64,000 bases of DNA from a bacterium. GTDB taxonomy: Bacteria > Methylomirabilota > Methylomirabilia > Methylomirabilales > 2-02-FULL-66-22. How positions within the stretch are numbered: position 1 is the first letter of the stretch; each line of letters begins with the position of its first letter. Location of the stretch: the NCBI GenBank assembly GCA_029580855.1, contig JAKPQH010000189.1, forward strand, positions 62,001 through 126,000, written 5' to 3'. Shown in pieces: positions 17,559-26,750 of this stretch. Below the pieces are notes generated by a model that searched no databases, had not been told where the DNA came from, and saw only the letters and a program-made list of their open reading frames with translations. The position numbers and the translations under genes were made by a program.

Positions 17559-19079
17559 CTACACCGCGGCGGCCCGATGCCCGAGAGATCGAACGGTATA
17601 CCGGAGGAGCGGCAGGAGCAGGAAGCCCAGCGTGGCCACGAGGAAGACCAGCGACACCGGCCGCTCGACGAAAATGCCGAAACCGCCGTGAGAGATCATG
17701 AGACTTTGGCGAAAAGCAACCTCCAGCTTCGGACCAAGGACCAAGGCCAAGAGCAGGGGCGCCCCCTCGTAGGCCCATTTACGCATGAGATAGCCGAGGG
17801 CCCCGCAGCCCAGCATGACCCAGAGATCGAGCATGAAGTTGTTCACACTGTACATCCCGGTGAGACAGAACAGCATGACCAGCGGCAGCAACACCTTCTT
17901 CGGGATGCGCAGGATATTGGCGAAGAGCGGCACAAAGGGAAGGTTGAGCAGGAGTAGGATGACGTTGCCGATGTACATGCTGGCCACAACGCCCCAGAAG
18001 AGCTGCGGATGTTCCGCGATCATGGCAGGTCCGGGGTTGACGCCGTGGATGAGCAGCGCGCCCAGAAGAATGGCCGTGGGCGGTGCGAAGGGAATCCCCA
18101 GCACGAAGAGCGGGATGAAGGCGGCCTGACAGGCGGCATTGTTCGCCGATTCCGGACCCGCGACACCCTCGATGGCACCATGCCCGAACGTCTCCGGGTG
18201 ATCGGAGATCCGCTTCTCCACCATATAGGAAGCGTAGGTGGCGATGACCGGTGCCGGGCCCGGCACCAGGCCCACGCCAAAACCAATACCTGTCCCGCGC
18301 AGGATGGCGCCCACGGACTGTTTGAGATCCCGGAGACTCGGATAGAGGTCGCGGAGGCGCGGCACCAGGACTCGCTGCTCCAGGATCTCGACGGGTTGCT
18401 CCGCATTCATCAAGACCTCGCCGATGCCGAACAGGCCGATCGCGACGGCGACGAACTCGATGCCGCCCAGGAGCGACACATATCCGAATGTGAAGCGGGG
18501 ATTGCCGGACACGGGATCCAGCCCGATGGTCCCGATGATGAGGCCCACCACGGCCATCATCAGTGACTTGATCAGCGAGCCGCCCGTCACGTTGCTCAGG
18601 ACCACAAAGCCGAAGACCATCAGGGAGAAGAACTCGGGCGGCCCGAACGCCAGCGCCGCCTCAGCGAGCGGCGGGGCGAGAAACACCAGCCCGAGGATGG
18701 CCAGCCCGCCCGCAACAAAAGAGCCGATGGCGCAGATGGCCAGGGCCGGCCCGGCCCGGCCTTTTTTCGCCATCTGGTAGCCGTCTATGCAGGTCATGAC
18801 CGAGGCGGTCTCGCCGGGAACGTTGAGCAGGATCGATGTCGTCGATCCCCCGTACATCGCTCCGTAATAGATCCCGGCCAGCATGATGATGGCCGAGGTG
18901 GCGTTCAGATTGAAGGTCGCCGGGATGAGCAGCGCGATCCCTGCGATCGGGCCGAGGCCGGGGAGCACGCCGACCAGGGTCCCGACGATAGCCCCCGCCA
19001 GACAGTAAAACAGATTCTCGGACGTCGTCGCCACGCCGAATCCGGTCGCCAGGTACTGCAGCGAGCCCAGCGCGTCCAT
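17559..19079 (-). CDS. tctA: Tripartite tricarboxylate transporter large permease (system 1)
   Basis: 506 residues, about 11-12 hydrophobic segments. VGVLPGLGPIAGIALLIP and YYGAMYGGSTTSILLNVPGE are the two conserved glycine/proline-rich TctA signatures, and a related PGPAPVIATY plus GIPFAPPTAILLGALLIHG follow in the second half. It is the main membrane channel of a sodium-coupled, ATP-independent carboxylate importer. It begins 12 bp after tctB and is followed by tctC. Confidence 0.96.
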   Translation of the reverse strand: MDALGSLQYLATGFGVATTSENLFYCLAGAIVGTLVGVLPGLGPIAGIALLIPATFNLNATSAIIMLAGIYYGAMYGGSTTSILLNVPGETASVMTCIDGYQMAKKGRAGPALAICAIGSFVAGGLAILGLVFLAPPLAEAALAFGPPEFFSLMVFGFVVLSNVTGGSLIKSLMMAVVGLIIGTIGLDPVSGNPRFTFGYVSLLGGIEFVAVAIGLFGIGEVLMNAEQPVEILEQRVLVPRLRDLYPSLRDLKQSVGAILRGTGIGFGVGLVPGPAPVIATYASYMVEKRISDHPETFGHGAIEGVAGPESANNAACQAAFIPLFVLGIPFAPPTAILLGALLIHGVNPGPAMIAEHPQLFWGVVASMYIGNVILLLLNLPFVPLFANILRIPKKVLLPLVMLFCLTGMYSVNNFMLDLWVMLGCGALGYLMRKWAYEGAPLLLALVLGPKLEVAFRQSLMISHGGFGIFVERPVSLVFLVATLGFLLLPLLRYTVRSLGHRAAAV

Positions 19080-19091
19080 TACGCGTCGCCC

Positions 19092-19538
19092 CTACAGACC
19101 GAAACGTCCGGTTGGCAGCGGGATCTGCAGCCAGCGGACAAAGAGCGCGTACGACGCTCCCGCCGCGCAGACCGCGATGACCACGACATGCGCCCAGCGC
19201 CGAACACCCAGAACGTACAAGAGGAGCGCCATGAGCACGAAAGCGGCGAGTGGGTACCCGACGACTGTGAGCGATCCCGTGGAGAGCACCGTGGCCACCA
19301 GGAAGAGGAGAACCCGTTGCCAGGAGCCATGCGGCGCCGCGTCCGCGCTGTCATCGGGAAGGTCGCTGCGCCACCGCCACGACTGGGCAAGGTGGATCCC
19401 CGCCAGGAGTATGAGAAGGAGGCCGAGGTAGAAGGGGAAGAAGCCCGGGCCCGGAGCGCGGAGGGTCCCCACCCGAATTTGGAAAGACAGCCCGGCGGTA
19501 ACCGCTCCGAACAGCAGGAGAAGGAGGGCGGGGATCAT
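19092..19538 (-). CDS. tctB: Tripartite tricarboxylate transporter small permease (system 1)
   Basis: 148 residues with four hydrophobic helices (MIPALLLLLFGAVTAGL, PGPGFFPFYLGLLLILLAGI, VLLFLVATVLS..., HVVVIAVCAAGASYALF). GTLRAPGPGFFPFYLG and the C-terminal FVRWLQIPLPTGRFGL are typical TctB features. First gene of the first tct operon; its promoter must lie in the 301-bp divergent region shared with the MmgE/PrpD gene. Confidence 0.92.
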   Translation of the reverse strand: MIPALLLLLFGAVTAGLSFQIRVGTLRAPGPGFFPFYLGLLLILLAGIHLAQSWRWRSDLPDDSADAAPHGSWQRVLLFLVATVLSTGSLTVVGYPLAAFVLMALLLYVLGVRRWAHVVVIAVCAAGASYALFVRWLQIPLPTGRFGL

Positions 19539-19604
19539 ATCGGCTTCACGGACTTCAAGCGAATCGCCAGGTCGCGCGTGTCACGTATGGAAATGTCGCG
19601 TTAC

Positions 19605-19633
19605 ACGCTATCTCGTACCGCTGGACATGTCAA
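19605..19633 (-). promoter_or_regulatory. Possible sigma70-type promoter for the first tct operon
   Basis: On the minus strand a perfect TTGACA (19628-19633) is followed after 17 bp by TAGCGT (19605-19610, 3 of 6 to TATAAT), about 67 bp before the tctB start. The -35 overlaps an 8-bp palindrome GACATGTC. The weak -10 keeps confidence low. Nothing else is recognisable in the 301-bp divergent gap 19539-19839. Confidence 0.3.
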
Positions 19634-19839
19634 CTGCCAATTCCGTGTCGGGCGGTGATCGCATCCGGACGGGACGCCGGGAGTTTTTCGCGCGTCTCCC
19701 GCTCCGTCGCCGGCCCCCGCGTCATCCGGGGACCCGAAAGCCGCCGGGCAGCCCACGCCCGGGAAAGCTCTTGACGCCGCCTGGGCCATGGTTTAGAAAC
19801 GACGCAGTCCGTGCGAATTTATCCAGCGGAGGTGCCCGG

Positions 19840-21282
19840 ATGGAACACTCTGTGCCTCTTTCCACACAGCTCGCCGACCGGTTGGCCGCGTTCCGTCTCA
19901 AGGATGTCCCGGGGGAAGTCCTCGCCCACGCCAAGCTGATGCTGCTCGACACGGTGGGCGCCATGCTGGCGGCGTCCAACCCCAAGTACTCCGCGACGCG
20001 CATTCTGGTGGACTTCGCGAAGCGGCTGGGAGGTCGGCCCGAGTCCAGCCTGGTGGGCCAGAGGTTCAAGACGTCCTGCGTCAATGCGTCGCTCGTCAAC
20101 GGGACGCTAGGCTATTACTGCGACATCGAGCCGCATCACGTGGGGGGCATCCTGCACGCCCCGGCCGCCATGGTACCGGCCGGCCTGGCGGTCGCCGAGA
20201 AGGAACGCGCGGGCGGGAGGCAGTTCCTGGAGGCCATGATCCTCGGCATCGAGGTCACCTGCCGGGTGAGCTACGCCCTGAACCCCGTGGCCCTCTACAA
20301 CCGCGGCTTTCACCCCAGCGCCATCTGCGGGGCGTTCGGCGCCGCCGCGGCCGCGGGGAAGCTTTTCCGGCTCAACCCCAAGAAGTTCGGCATCGCCCTG
20401 GGGCTCGCCATGCAACAGGCATCGGGCCTGCTGGCGTGGGCGTCCGATCATACCGAGAACTCGCGGCCGTTCAATCCAGGCCTGGCCGCTCGAAACGGGA
20501 CGACTGCCGCGTATCTCGCCTCCCTCGGGTTCGGCGGCCCGCCGACCCCCTTCGAAGGAAAATACGACGCGTACACCGCCTTCTCCGGCGAGCGCCATCC
20601 CGACGCCCTGCTGGGCGAATGGGGAAAACACTTCCACACACCGGAGTTCGCCTACAAGCTCTACTCCAGCTGCTCCTTCACGCATCCCGGGCTGGACGCT
20701 CTGCTGGGCATCGCGCGCCAGCACACACTCACGTCCGCCGATGTGCAGACCATCGTCCTTCGCTTCCCCAAGTCCGGCGCCCACATGATCGACAACAACG
20801 AGCTGAAGTCCCACTGCGCCCAGTACATTCTTCCCGTCGGGCTCGTTTTCGGCGGCGTGACGATCGACGACATCCTCGAAGACCGGCTCCGGCACCCAGA
20901 GGTCGCGCGCCTCCGCGCCGCCACCCGCATGGTGGCGGACCCCGAGCTGGACGGCGGTTGGCCCGAGGTGTACGCGTCCATCGTCGAGGTGACCACAACC
21001 GACGGTCGGCGCCTCTCCGCGCGCGTAGATCATGCCAAGGGTACAAAGGAAAATCCGCTGACGGCCGACGAGATTCGGCAGAAGTACCTCAAGTTGGCCA
21101 CCACGGTCACCACGCGCGCCCATGCCGAGCGTATCGCCGAGGCGGTCCAGGGGATCGACCGCGCGCCGGATGTCGTACGTCTCGGCGGGTTGTTTCGAAC
21201 CCTGAACGCGAGAAAGTCCACCGGACGGAACACAAGGGCCGGAACGAGTCGGTCAGGCAGCACGAGCGAGGTCGTACGCTAG
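19840..21282 (+). CDS. MmgE/PrpD family protein (2-methylcitrate dehydratase-like)
   Basis: 480 residues from the ATG at 19840, which has GGAGGTG eight bases upstream; the track ORF starts 71 codons earlier without support. LADRLAAFRLKDVPGEVLAHAKLMLLDTVGAMLAAS and VNGTLGYYCDIEPHH are the standard MmgE/PrpD N-terminal signatures, with KLYSSCSFTHPGLDALLGI in the second half. The family contains 2-methylcitrate dehydratase, cis-aconitate decarboxylase and immune-responsive gene 1 enzymes. No prpB, prpC or acnD is nearby, so propionate metabolism is not supported. The setting between two Tct systems suggests a dehydratase or isomerase acting on an imported polycarboxylate. Confidence 0.88.
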   Translation: MEHSVPLSTQLADRLAAFRLKDVPGEVLAHAKLMLLDTVGAMLAASNPKYSATRILVDFAKRLGGRPESSLVGQRFKTSCVNASLVNGTLGYYCDIEPHHVGGILHAPAAMVPAGLAVAEKERAGGRQFLEAMILGIEVTCRVSYALNPVALYNRGFHPSAICGAFGAAAAAGKLFRLNPKKFGIALGLAMQQASGLLAWASDHTENSRPFNPGLAARNGTTAAYLASLGFGGPPTPFEGKYDAYTAFSGERHPDALLGEWGKHFHTPEFAYKLYSSCSFTHPGLDALLGIARQHTLTSADVQTIVLRFPKSGAHMIDNNELKSHCAQYILPVGLVFGGVTIDDILEDRLRHPEVARLRAATRMVADPELDGGWPEVYASIVEVTTTDGRRLSARVDHAKGTKENPLTADEIRQKYLKLATTVTTRAHAERIAEAVQGIDRAPDVVRLGGLFRTLNARKSTGRNTRAGTSRSGSTSEVVR

Positions 21283-21861
21283 GAATCCAGCGCGGGGCGT
21301 TCTTGGAGAACTCGACGGACCGCATCTCACCTGATCGTGCCCGCCCATAACCCGATCAGAAAGGCCGTGGATCTTTCCGAAAAGCGCCTTGGAGGCCCGC
21401 GTGTGGGCGCCAAGAAGTACTGGTCACGAACAAACCGCAGAGTCAAACGTCTTCCGGAGTCCCGTGGGGTTCATCGGGTTCGAAAACCCGTCGGGGGGCT
21501 TTACGGCCCTCCAGGGCGGCTCGGTTGATGTCTGTACGAACGACGGTCCCGTCGTGTACGGGTTTCTCGAGATCACGCCTGACCCTGCGAAGGGGCGGGC
21601 TTTTGATTCGGGCGTGGGCGCCTCGCCCCACGCGTTTCCGATCCGCCAGAACAGTTCCAGCTTCGCCATGTTCGTCAACCCGGTTCAGGTCAAACCCATT
21701 TGGGTTTGTTCCATCCTGGCGGCGCTCTATCTTGTGTTGTGTTTCACGTTCAGCCGGTGCGTGCATCGAATCGAGCGGAGAACGGCAAAGCTGTTGCCAT
21801 CTGATTCCGCTCTCTCATCCGCGCACGCGGAGCGATGGCCCGTTTGGGGTCGGAGGACGCC
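21283..21861. other. Intergenic region with no recognisable gene
   Basis: 579 bp between two plus-strand genes. The overlapping ORFs listed have no family resemblance. It contains an 18-bp palindrome at 21691-21708, annotated separately, followed by a weak TTGTTC-N16-TATCTT promoter-like pair (21706-21733) that could serve the downstream enolase-superfamily gene. Confidence 0.4.
21691..21708. promoter_or_regulatory. 18-bp palindrome, candidate operator for the downstream gene
   Basis: CAAACCCA-TT-TGGGTTTG: two perfect 8-bp arms with a 2-bp centre, 153 bp before the GTG of the enolase-superfamily gene and overlapping the 5' end of a weak promoter-like pair. Such symmetry suggests a dimeric repressor site, or a hairpin in the leader RNA. 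No regulator gene adjoins it. Confidence 0.4.
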
Positions 21862-23001
21862 GTGAGGATCACTCGAATCGAAACCCGCATCGTCGAGATC
21901 CCGGTCAAAGCTCCCTACGTATTCTCGCACGGCACGTTGAGGGTCTTCAGCAATGTCTTGGTGTGGATCCACACGGACGAGGGAATCACCGGGGTCGGCG
22001 AATCCTCGTTCGTCCCCGGCGGAGGAGTCTCCGAGGAGACGCCCGAAAGCACCAAGCCGATGATCGACCGCTATCTGGCCCCCCAGGTGGTAGGCGAGGA
22101 CCCCTTCGACATCGAGCGTATCCACCGGAAGATGGACAGCGCGGTCCCAAGAAACCTGATCGCAAAATGCGGCATCGACCTGGCGCTCTGGGACCTCATG
22201 GGGAAGGCCGTGAGGCAGCCGGCCTGCACGCTTCTGGGCGGGATCGTCGATTCGCGGATTCTCTGCACCTACACGCTGAGCATCGACACTCCGGAACGGA
22301 TGGCGGAGCAAGCATCGCTCAGGAAGAGCCAGCGGTACAAAACGCTCGTCGTCAAGATCGGCCCAGACCCGGAGACCGACATCCAGCGGCTCAAATTAGT
22401 GCGAGAGGCCGTCGGCGACGACGTAAATCTGCGCCTGGACGCCAATGAGGCGTACTGGCCGGATCAGGCCATCGGGATCATCCGCAGGATGGAAAAATAC
22501 CACCCGGAGTTCGTCGAGGAGCCGGTCAAACGATGGGACCTCGATGGGATGGCCAAGGTGGCCCGTATGGTCGGCACGCCTATCAGCTCCGATGAGAGCA
22601 ATACGTCTCTCGACAGCGTCCTGCAGATCATCCGCAAGCGCGCGGCGGGGATCATCAACATCAAGATCTCGAAAAACGGCGGGCTGTATCGTTCAAAAAA
22701 GATCGCCGCGGTTGCTGAAGCGGCCGGCATCCCCTGCATCGTGGGAGGAGCCAATACCTACGAGATCGGACGACAGGCCTGCCGGCATTTTGCCGTCTCG
22801 ACGGCACAGGCGCAAATGGGGATGGGATCCGAAGGGTGTGCGCCGGCGTCGCAATCCAAGATCGACGACGTGACCACCCGGGTGCTTGCCTACGAGGACG
22901 TGACCGCCGGGAACGGATACGTGGGACTGATGGAAGGGCCAGGCCTGGGCGTGGAGATCGACGCGGAAAAGGTGCGGAAGTACGCGGCCGTGTCGTCCTG
23001 A
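21862..23001 (+). CDS. Mandelate racemase / muconate lactonizing enzyme family protein
   Basis: I prefer the GTG at 21862 (MRITRIETRIVEIPVKAPYVFSHG), with CGGAGG seven bases upstream, over the track start nine codons earlier; 379 residues. Enolase-superfamily metal ligands are visible as RLDANEAY (Asp), FVEEPV (Glu) and SSDES (Asp), with the C-terminal-side catalytic Lys in NIKISKNGG, the MLE-subgroup pattern. On the second strand the usual KxK is VxK (TLVVKIG), so the first lysine is missing. Reactions in this group are proton abstractions alpha to a carboxylate: racemisation, cycloisomerisation or dehydration. The substrate cannot be assigned. Confidence 0.88.
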   Translation: MRITRIETRIVEIPVKAPYVFSHGTLRVFSNVLVWIHTDEGITGVGESSFVPGGGVSEETPESTKPMIDRYLAPQVVGEDPFDIERIHRKMDSAVPRNLIAKCGIDLALWDLMGKAVRQPACTLLGGIVDSRILCTYTLSIDTPERMAEQASLRKSQRYKTLVVKIGPDPETDIQRLKLVREAVGDDVNLRLDANEAYWPDQAIGIIRRMEKYHPEFVEEPVKRWDLDGMAKVARMVGTPISSDESNTSLDSVLQIIRKRAAGIINIKISKNGGLYRSKKIAAVAEAAGIPCIVGGANTYEIGRQACRHFAVSTAQAQMGMGSEGCAPASQSKIDDVTTRVLAYEDVTAGNGYVGLMEGPGLGVEIDAEKVRKYAAVSS

Positions 23002-23048
23002 GGGGGCGACTCGCCACGGGGCGCGGAATGCGCGGGCATCCGCATACG

Positions 23049-23093
23049 GAAAAAGCCGGGACCCCCGGGCGTCAGCTCCCGAGGCACCCGGCT
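23049..23093 (-). terminator. Rho-independent terminator of the NIPSNAP/FAH/tct operon
   Basis: On the minus strand AGCCGGG...CCCGGCT forms a GC-rich stem with inner complementarity (CTCGGGAGC / GCCCGGGGG), followed immediately by TTTTTCC. It lies about 33 bp after the NIPSNAP stop codon, exactly where the second tct operon should end. Confidence 0.75.
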
Positions 23094-23125
23094 CATGGGT
23101 TTCAGCGCAACCGTCTACGGTCGAC

Positions 23126-23440
23126 TTATTTCAGCGACGAGAACTCCGTCGGCGAGAGGATCTTGTTGCTCTGGCTGACGACGCAGGCGCGTAGGCGCGG
23201 GACGATCTCGGCGCGGCGCGGGTCCTTGAACCACACGCCCCACTTCGCCTGCCGCTCGTTGAGGTCGGTGAACGCCCACAGGTGGACGACCTCGTTCAGC
23301 GTCCCGATGTCGGTGGTCCAGAACCCGACCGGCTTGAGCCCGTGCTCGGCGAGCAGCGGCAGGAGCTTCGTCCGGATCAGATCCAGGTACTCCGCCATCC
23401 CGCCGACCGCCAGTTGATAGGTCCGCAGCTCGTAGATCAT
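23126..23440 (-). CDS. NIPSNAP family protein
   Basis: 104 residues from the ATG at 23440 (MIYELRTYQLAVGGMAEYLDLI), preceded by GAGGAGAG; the track ORF starts 19 codons early. IYELRTYxxxxG, PVGFWTTDIGTLNEVVHLWAFTDLNER and the closing ILSPTEFS are the compact alpha-beta barrel signature of bacterial NIPSNAP proteins. Their biochemical role is unknown, but they recur in catabolic operons with FAH-fold hydrolases. Last gene before the terminator. Confidence 0.9.
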   Translation of the reverse strand: MIYELRTYQLAVGGMAEYLDLIRTKLLPLLAEHGLKPVGFWTTDIGTLNEVVHLWAFTDLNERQAKWGVWFKDPRRAEIVPRLRACVVSQSNKILSPTEFSSLK

Positions 23441-23525
23441 CGTTCTCTCCTCGCTGGTTGTGTCGAGAGCGCACCCGCTGCAAGGGGTGCTGGGCATGCT
23501 CGTGGGGCTTGCCCGCTCGGCGGCG

Positions 23526-24560
23526 CTAGGCCCGTGGCTCGCTGAGTCCGATCTTTTCCGCGTAGGCTCGATCGACGGCTACTGTCTCGACCGGATTCCG
23601 CAATACGCCGATCCCCTCGATCTCGGATTCGATGACATCGCCGGGGAAGATGGGCCCCGCCATGGGGCTCGCGGTGGTGATGAGATCCCCCGGCTCCAGC
23701 GTCCAGAACGTTGAGACGAAAGCCACGATGTCGTCGAAGCGGAAAATCATGTTCGAGGTATTCGACTCCGCCTCGACCGTGCCGTTCCGCCGCCGCAGGA
23801 TCCGAAGGTTGTACAGGTCCTCGGGCATCTCGTCCGGCGTGACGATCCATGGCCCCATGGGGCCGTACGTGTCGATCGACTTGCCCCACGGCTGGTACTC
23901 CCGACTCGCCGCCTCCAGCGCCCGCCCCGTGATGTCGTGGAAGATCGTGTAGCCTGCGATGAACTCGTATGCGCGCTCCTTCGGCACCGCCTTGCACCGT
24001 TTGCCGATCACGCAGGCAAACTCGTACTCGTGATAGACCTCGCCGTACCCGTCGGGGATCCGGATGGGGTCGTCCGGCCCCACCACGCAGGACGGGGCCT
24101 TGAGAAACACCAGCGGCACGGCCGACTTGGCGAGACCGATGACCTGCCGATAATCTTCGTAGTTCACGCCGGTGCAAACGATCTTCGGCGGCCGCGGGAC
24201 GGGTGCGCGCAGCGGGAGCTGGCCCAGACCGAACACGGCGCCCGGCAGATCGTACTTGAGGTCGACGGCGTACTGCAGCGCGCGCCGGGCGGCGTCCATG
24301 GTCTCGTCGCCGCCCCGCAGGAAACCGAGCATGTCGGCCGGCAGCATGCGATCGGCCACGACCGCCGGTCCCTGGTCGCCCATCTCGGCCAGCTCGTCGA
24401 ACCGGCATCGGCGCGAGAGCTCCGGTTCCATCTTCGCCGGTTCCCTGCTCCCCATCTCCACCAACGCCGCCGTGAAGGCCGCATTCAAGTCGATCAGCCG
24501 TCCGTCCTGCACCGCGCCCACGCGGTCCCGCCCGCACAGATCGAAGGTGACGAGTTTCAT
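23526..24560 (-). CDS. Fumarylacetoacetate hydrolase family protein
   Basis: 344 residues beginning MKLVTFDLCGRDRVGAVQDGRLIDL, a typical FAH-family N-terminus. The catalytic domain has ICTGVNYEDY-like text (KIVCTGVNYEDY), HEYEFACVIGKRCKAV with two metal-binding Glu, and GYTIFHDITGR with the metal Asp, followed by GDLITTASPMAGP. Family members hydrolyse C-C bonds of 1,3-diketones or decarboxylate/isomerise ring-cleavage products. Located 95 bp after tctA, so it probably acts on a compound imported by system 2 or on its product. Confidence 0.93.
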   Translation of the reverse strand: MKLVTFDLCGRDRVGAVQDGRLIDLNAAFTAALVEMGSREPAKMEPELSRRCRFDELAEMGDQGPAVVADRMLPADMLGFLRGGDETMDAARRALQYAVDLKYDLPGAVFGLGQLPLRAPVPRPPKIVCTGVNYEDYRQVIGLAKSAVPLVFLKAPSCVVGPDDPIRIPDGYGEVYHEYEFACVIGKRCKAVPKERAYEFIAGYTIFHDITGRALEAASREYQPWGKSIDTYGPMGPWIVTPDEMPEDLYNLRILRRRNGTVEAESNTSNMIFRFDDIVAFVSTFWTLEPGDLITTASPMAGPIFPGDVIESEIEGIGVLRNPVETVAVDRAYAEKIGLSEPRA

Positions 24561-24654
24561 CCGAACTCCTATGTCGACGGGTCAAAGGGTCGATTGCTCA
24601 ACCGGTCGATTCGTCTCGGGCCGTCATTGGGCCTCCCCCGATTGACCAATCGAC

Positions 24655-26181
24655 TCATCGACCACTCGACTGTTCCAAGGCCGCAAGCTGTTCCGCCTCT
24701 TGCTTCAGGGCCTGGCGCTGCCGACGCACGGCGACAATCGTGGTGAAAGCCGCAAGCGCCAAGATTGCCAGGGCGATGGGCCGCGTGAGGAACTGGGTCA
24801 CGTCCCCGTGGAACATGACGACGGCGCGCCGATAATTGGACTCCATCATGCTGCCCAGGATCTGGGCCAGGACCATGGGCGCCACGGGGTAGTCGTAGCG
24901 GATCATGAGGTAACCCAGGAAACCAAAGACCGCGCAGGTGATCAGATCATAAAGAACGTTATTGATCGCGTAGGAGCCCACCATACACGTGATGAAGATG
25001 AGGGGTACCAGGTACTTCCGATCGATGTTGATCACCTGGGCGAAGAACCGCGCGAAGATGAGGCCCAAGATCACGAACATGGAATTCGCCGCGATCATGC
25101 CCGCGAAGATCTGGTGCACCACCTCCGGATGGGCCTGGAACAGCATGGGGCCGGGCTGCAGATTGTGGATGGTGAGGGCGCCCATGAGGACGGCCGTCGC
25201 CGCGTCGCCGGGGATCCCGAGGGTGATCATGGGCAGGACGTCGCCGCCGGTGCTGGCGTTTTCGCCGCACTGCGCCGCCGCCACGCCGGCCGGATTGCCC
25301 TTGCCGAAGCTCTCCGGCCTCTTCGACGCTCGCTTGGTCTCGGCGTAGCTCAGGAACGCGGCGGTATCGGCGCCGATGGCGGGCGTGATCCCCACGATCA
25401 GGCCGATGGGGCAGGCGCGAAGATACGCCGGCAAGCACTCCTTCATATCCTTCAATGTCGGCAGAATGTTCTTCAGCACGGCGCTCACCCGCGGCGCCGT
25501 GAGGATGATCTCCACTTGCCGGAAGCCCTCCGACAGCGCGAACAGGCCGATCAACATGGGTACGAAGGACAGGCCGCCGGTCAGCTCCGCGAAACCGAAC
25601 GTGAACCGCTGGAACCCCCCCATCGGGTCGAGGCCGACCATGGCCAGGAGCAGGCCCAGCAGGCCGGAAATGACCCCCTTGACCGGCGACCGCCCCGACA
25701 GCGTAATCGTGACCGCCAGGCCGAAGACCGCCAGCGCAAAATACTCCGGGGCGGAGAAGCGTAGGGCGAAGTTGGCGAGAATGGGGGCGAAGAACGTCAG
25801 GCAGAGGGCGGTGAACGTTCCGCCGATGCCGGAGGAAATTGTGGCAATACCGATGGCCTTCCCCGCCATTCCCGCTTGCGCCATTGGGTAGCCGTCGAAC
25901 ACGGTGGCTGCCGCCGCGGGGGTTCCCGGCGTCTTGATCAGGATCGAGGCGATGCCGCCCCCGTAGATGGCCCCCGTGTAGATTCCCAGCAGCATGACAA
26001 TCCCAGTGATAGGGGTCATGCCGAAGGTGAACGGCACCAGGATAGCGATCCCCATGGTCGCGGTGAGTCCCGGGATGGCGCCGATGATGATGCCGAAGAA
26101 CGAGCCCAGGACCAGTGCGACAAGATTGTAGCCCGAGAGGACCGTGCCAAAGCCGTGCAGCAGAAGACCGAGATCAACCAT
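24655..26181 (-). CDS. tctA: Tripartite tricarboxylate transporter large permease (system 2)
   Basis: 508 residues. GAIPGLTATMGIAILVPFTFGM, YTGAIYGGGIASILIKTPGTPAAAATVFDG and TPAIGADTAAFLSYAETKRASK are the TctA signatures, with NAASTGG-like GENASTGGDVLPMITLGIPGDAATAVLMGAL in the second half. The sequence differs clearly from system 1 (for example GTPAAAAT versus GETASVMT), so this is a separate lineage rather than a recent duplicate. A cytoplasmic tail follows the last helix. Confidence 0.96.
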   Translation of the reverse strand: MVDLGLLLHGFGTVLSGYNLVALVLGSFFGIIIGAIPGLTATMGIAILVPFTFGMTPITGIVMLLGIYTGAIYGGGIASILIKTPGTPAAAATVFDGYPMAQAGMAGKAIGIATISSGIGGTFTALCLTFFAPILANFALRFSAPEYFALAVFGLAVTITLSGRSPVKGVISGLLGLLLAMVGLDPMGGFQRFTFGFAELTGGLSFVPMLIGLFALSEGFRQVEIILTAPRVSAVLKNILPTLKDMKECLPAYLRACPIGLIVGITPAIGADTAAFLSYAETKRASKRPESFGKGNPAGVAAAQCGENASTGGDVLPMITLGIPGDAATAVLMGALTIHNLQPGPMLFQAHPEVVHQIFAGMIAANSMFVILGLIFARFFAQVINIDRKYLVPLIFITCMVGSYAINNVLYDLITCAVFGFLGYLMIRYDYPVAPMVLAQILGSMMESNYRRAVVMFHGDVTQFLTRPIALAILALAAFTTIVAVRRQRQALKQEAEQLAALEQSSGR

Positions 26182-26202
26182 GGGTCACGCTCTCAAACCC
26201 CG

Positions 26203-26664
26203 CTAACGGAACAGTCCGCGCGGGAGCGGCACGTTGAGGGCTCGATCGAAGACGAGATACGTCGCCACCGGAACGACCACGGAGAAGAGAATCAGCCGCA
26301 TCCACCGGCGCTCACCCAGCGCCACACAGAAGCCGAGCAGGTACGGAGCCGTTGCCGTCATGAAGCCCAAACGCTCTATGACGACCACGTAGACGCCGGT
26401 CAGGGCGGCGACCCACAGAACACGGGCCCGGTCTGCCCCCGCCAGCCGCTCCGGGAGGGTGAGAGAGCGGCCGGTCAACGCCTTGCCGAGAAGAACTAGC
26501 CCCGCCGCGAACAGCAACGCCGCCACCCCGCGCGGGATCCAGGCAGGATTGCCCAGGTCGGGCAGGATGGGCCAGCGGCCGGATTCCCAGAAAACATAGA
26601 CGCAGACGGGAATCAGAAAGAGTGCCGAGAGGATGTCGATCTTCTTCATTGAGACGTGCGACAT
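26203..26664 (-). CDS. tctB: Tripartite tricarboxylate transporter small permease (system 2)
   Basis: About 153 residues. I take the ATG at 26664 (MSHVSMKKIDILSALFLI), which has GGAG five bases upstream; the next ATG five codons on is an alternative, while the track start is too long. Four hydrophobic helices (ILSALFLIPVCVYVFW, GVAALLFAAGLVLLG, VLWVAALTGVYVVVIE, LILFSVVVPVATYLVFD) and the ending ALNVPLPRGLFR are typical. It lies between tctC and tctA with a 21-bp gap to tctA. Confidence 0.9.
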   Translation of the reverse strand: MSHVSMKKIDILSALFLIPVCVYVFWESGRWPILPDLGNPAWIPRGVAALLFAAGLVLLGKALTGRSLTLPERLAGADRARVLWVAALTGVYVVVIERLGFMTATAPYLLGFCVALGERRWMRLILFSVVVPVATYLVFDRALNVPLPRGLFR

Positions 26665-26750
26665 GTGGACTCCATCCCCAGGCGATTGCGAAGCGCCCCG
26701 CGACCGACGGCCGCGGGGCGCCATCGGGCCGATCCAGAAAACAGGTCCTC

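Noticed and set aside
19840-21282. Annotation as a methylcitrate-cycle gene (prpD)
   Set aside because: No prpB, prpC or acnD neighbours; MmgE/PrpD is a broad family and the Tct context suggests another polycarboxylate.
21389-21865. 158-residue plus-strand ORF upstream of the MLE-family gene
   Set aside because: No recognisable motif in either strand; the downstream gene has its own ribosome site and GTG start, so the ORF is probably fortuitous.
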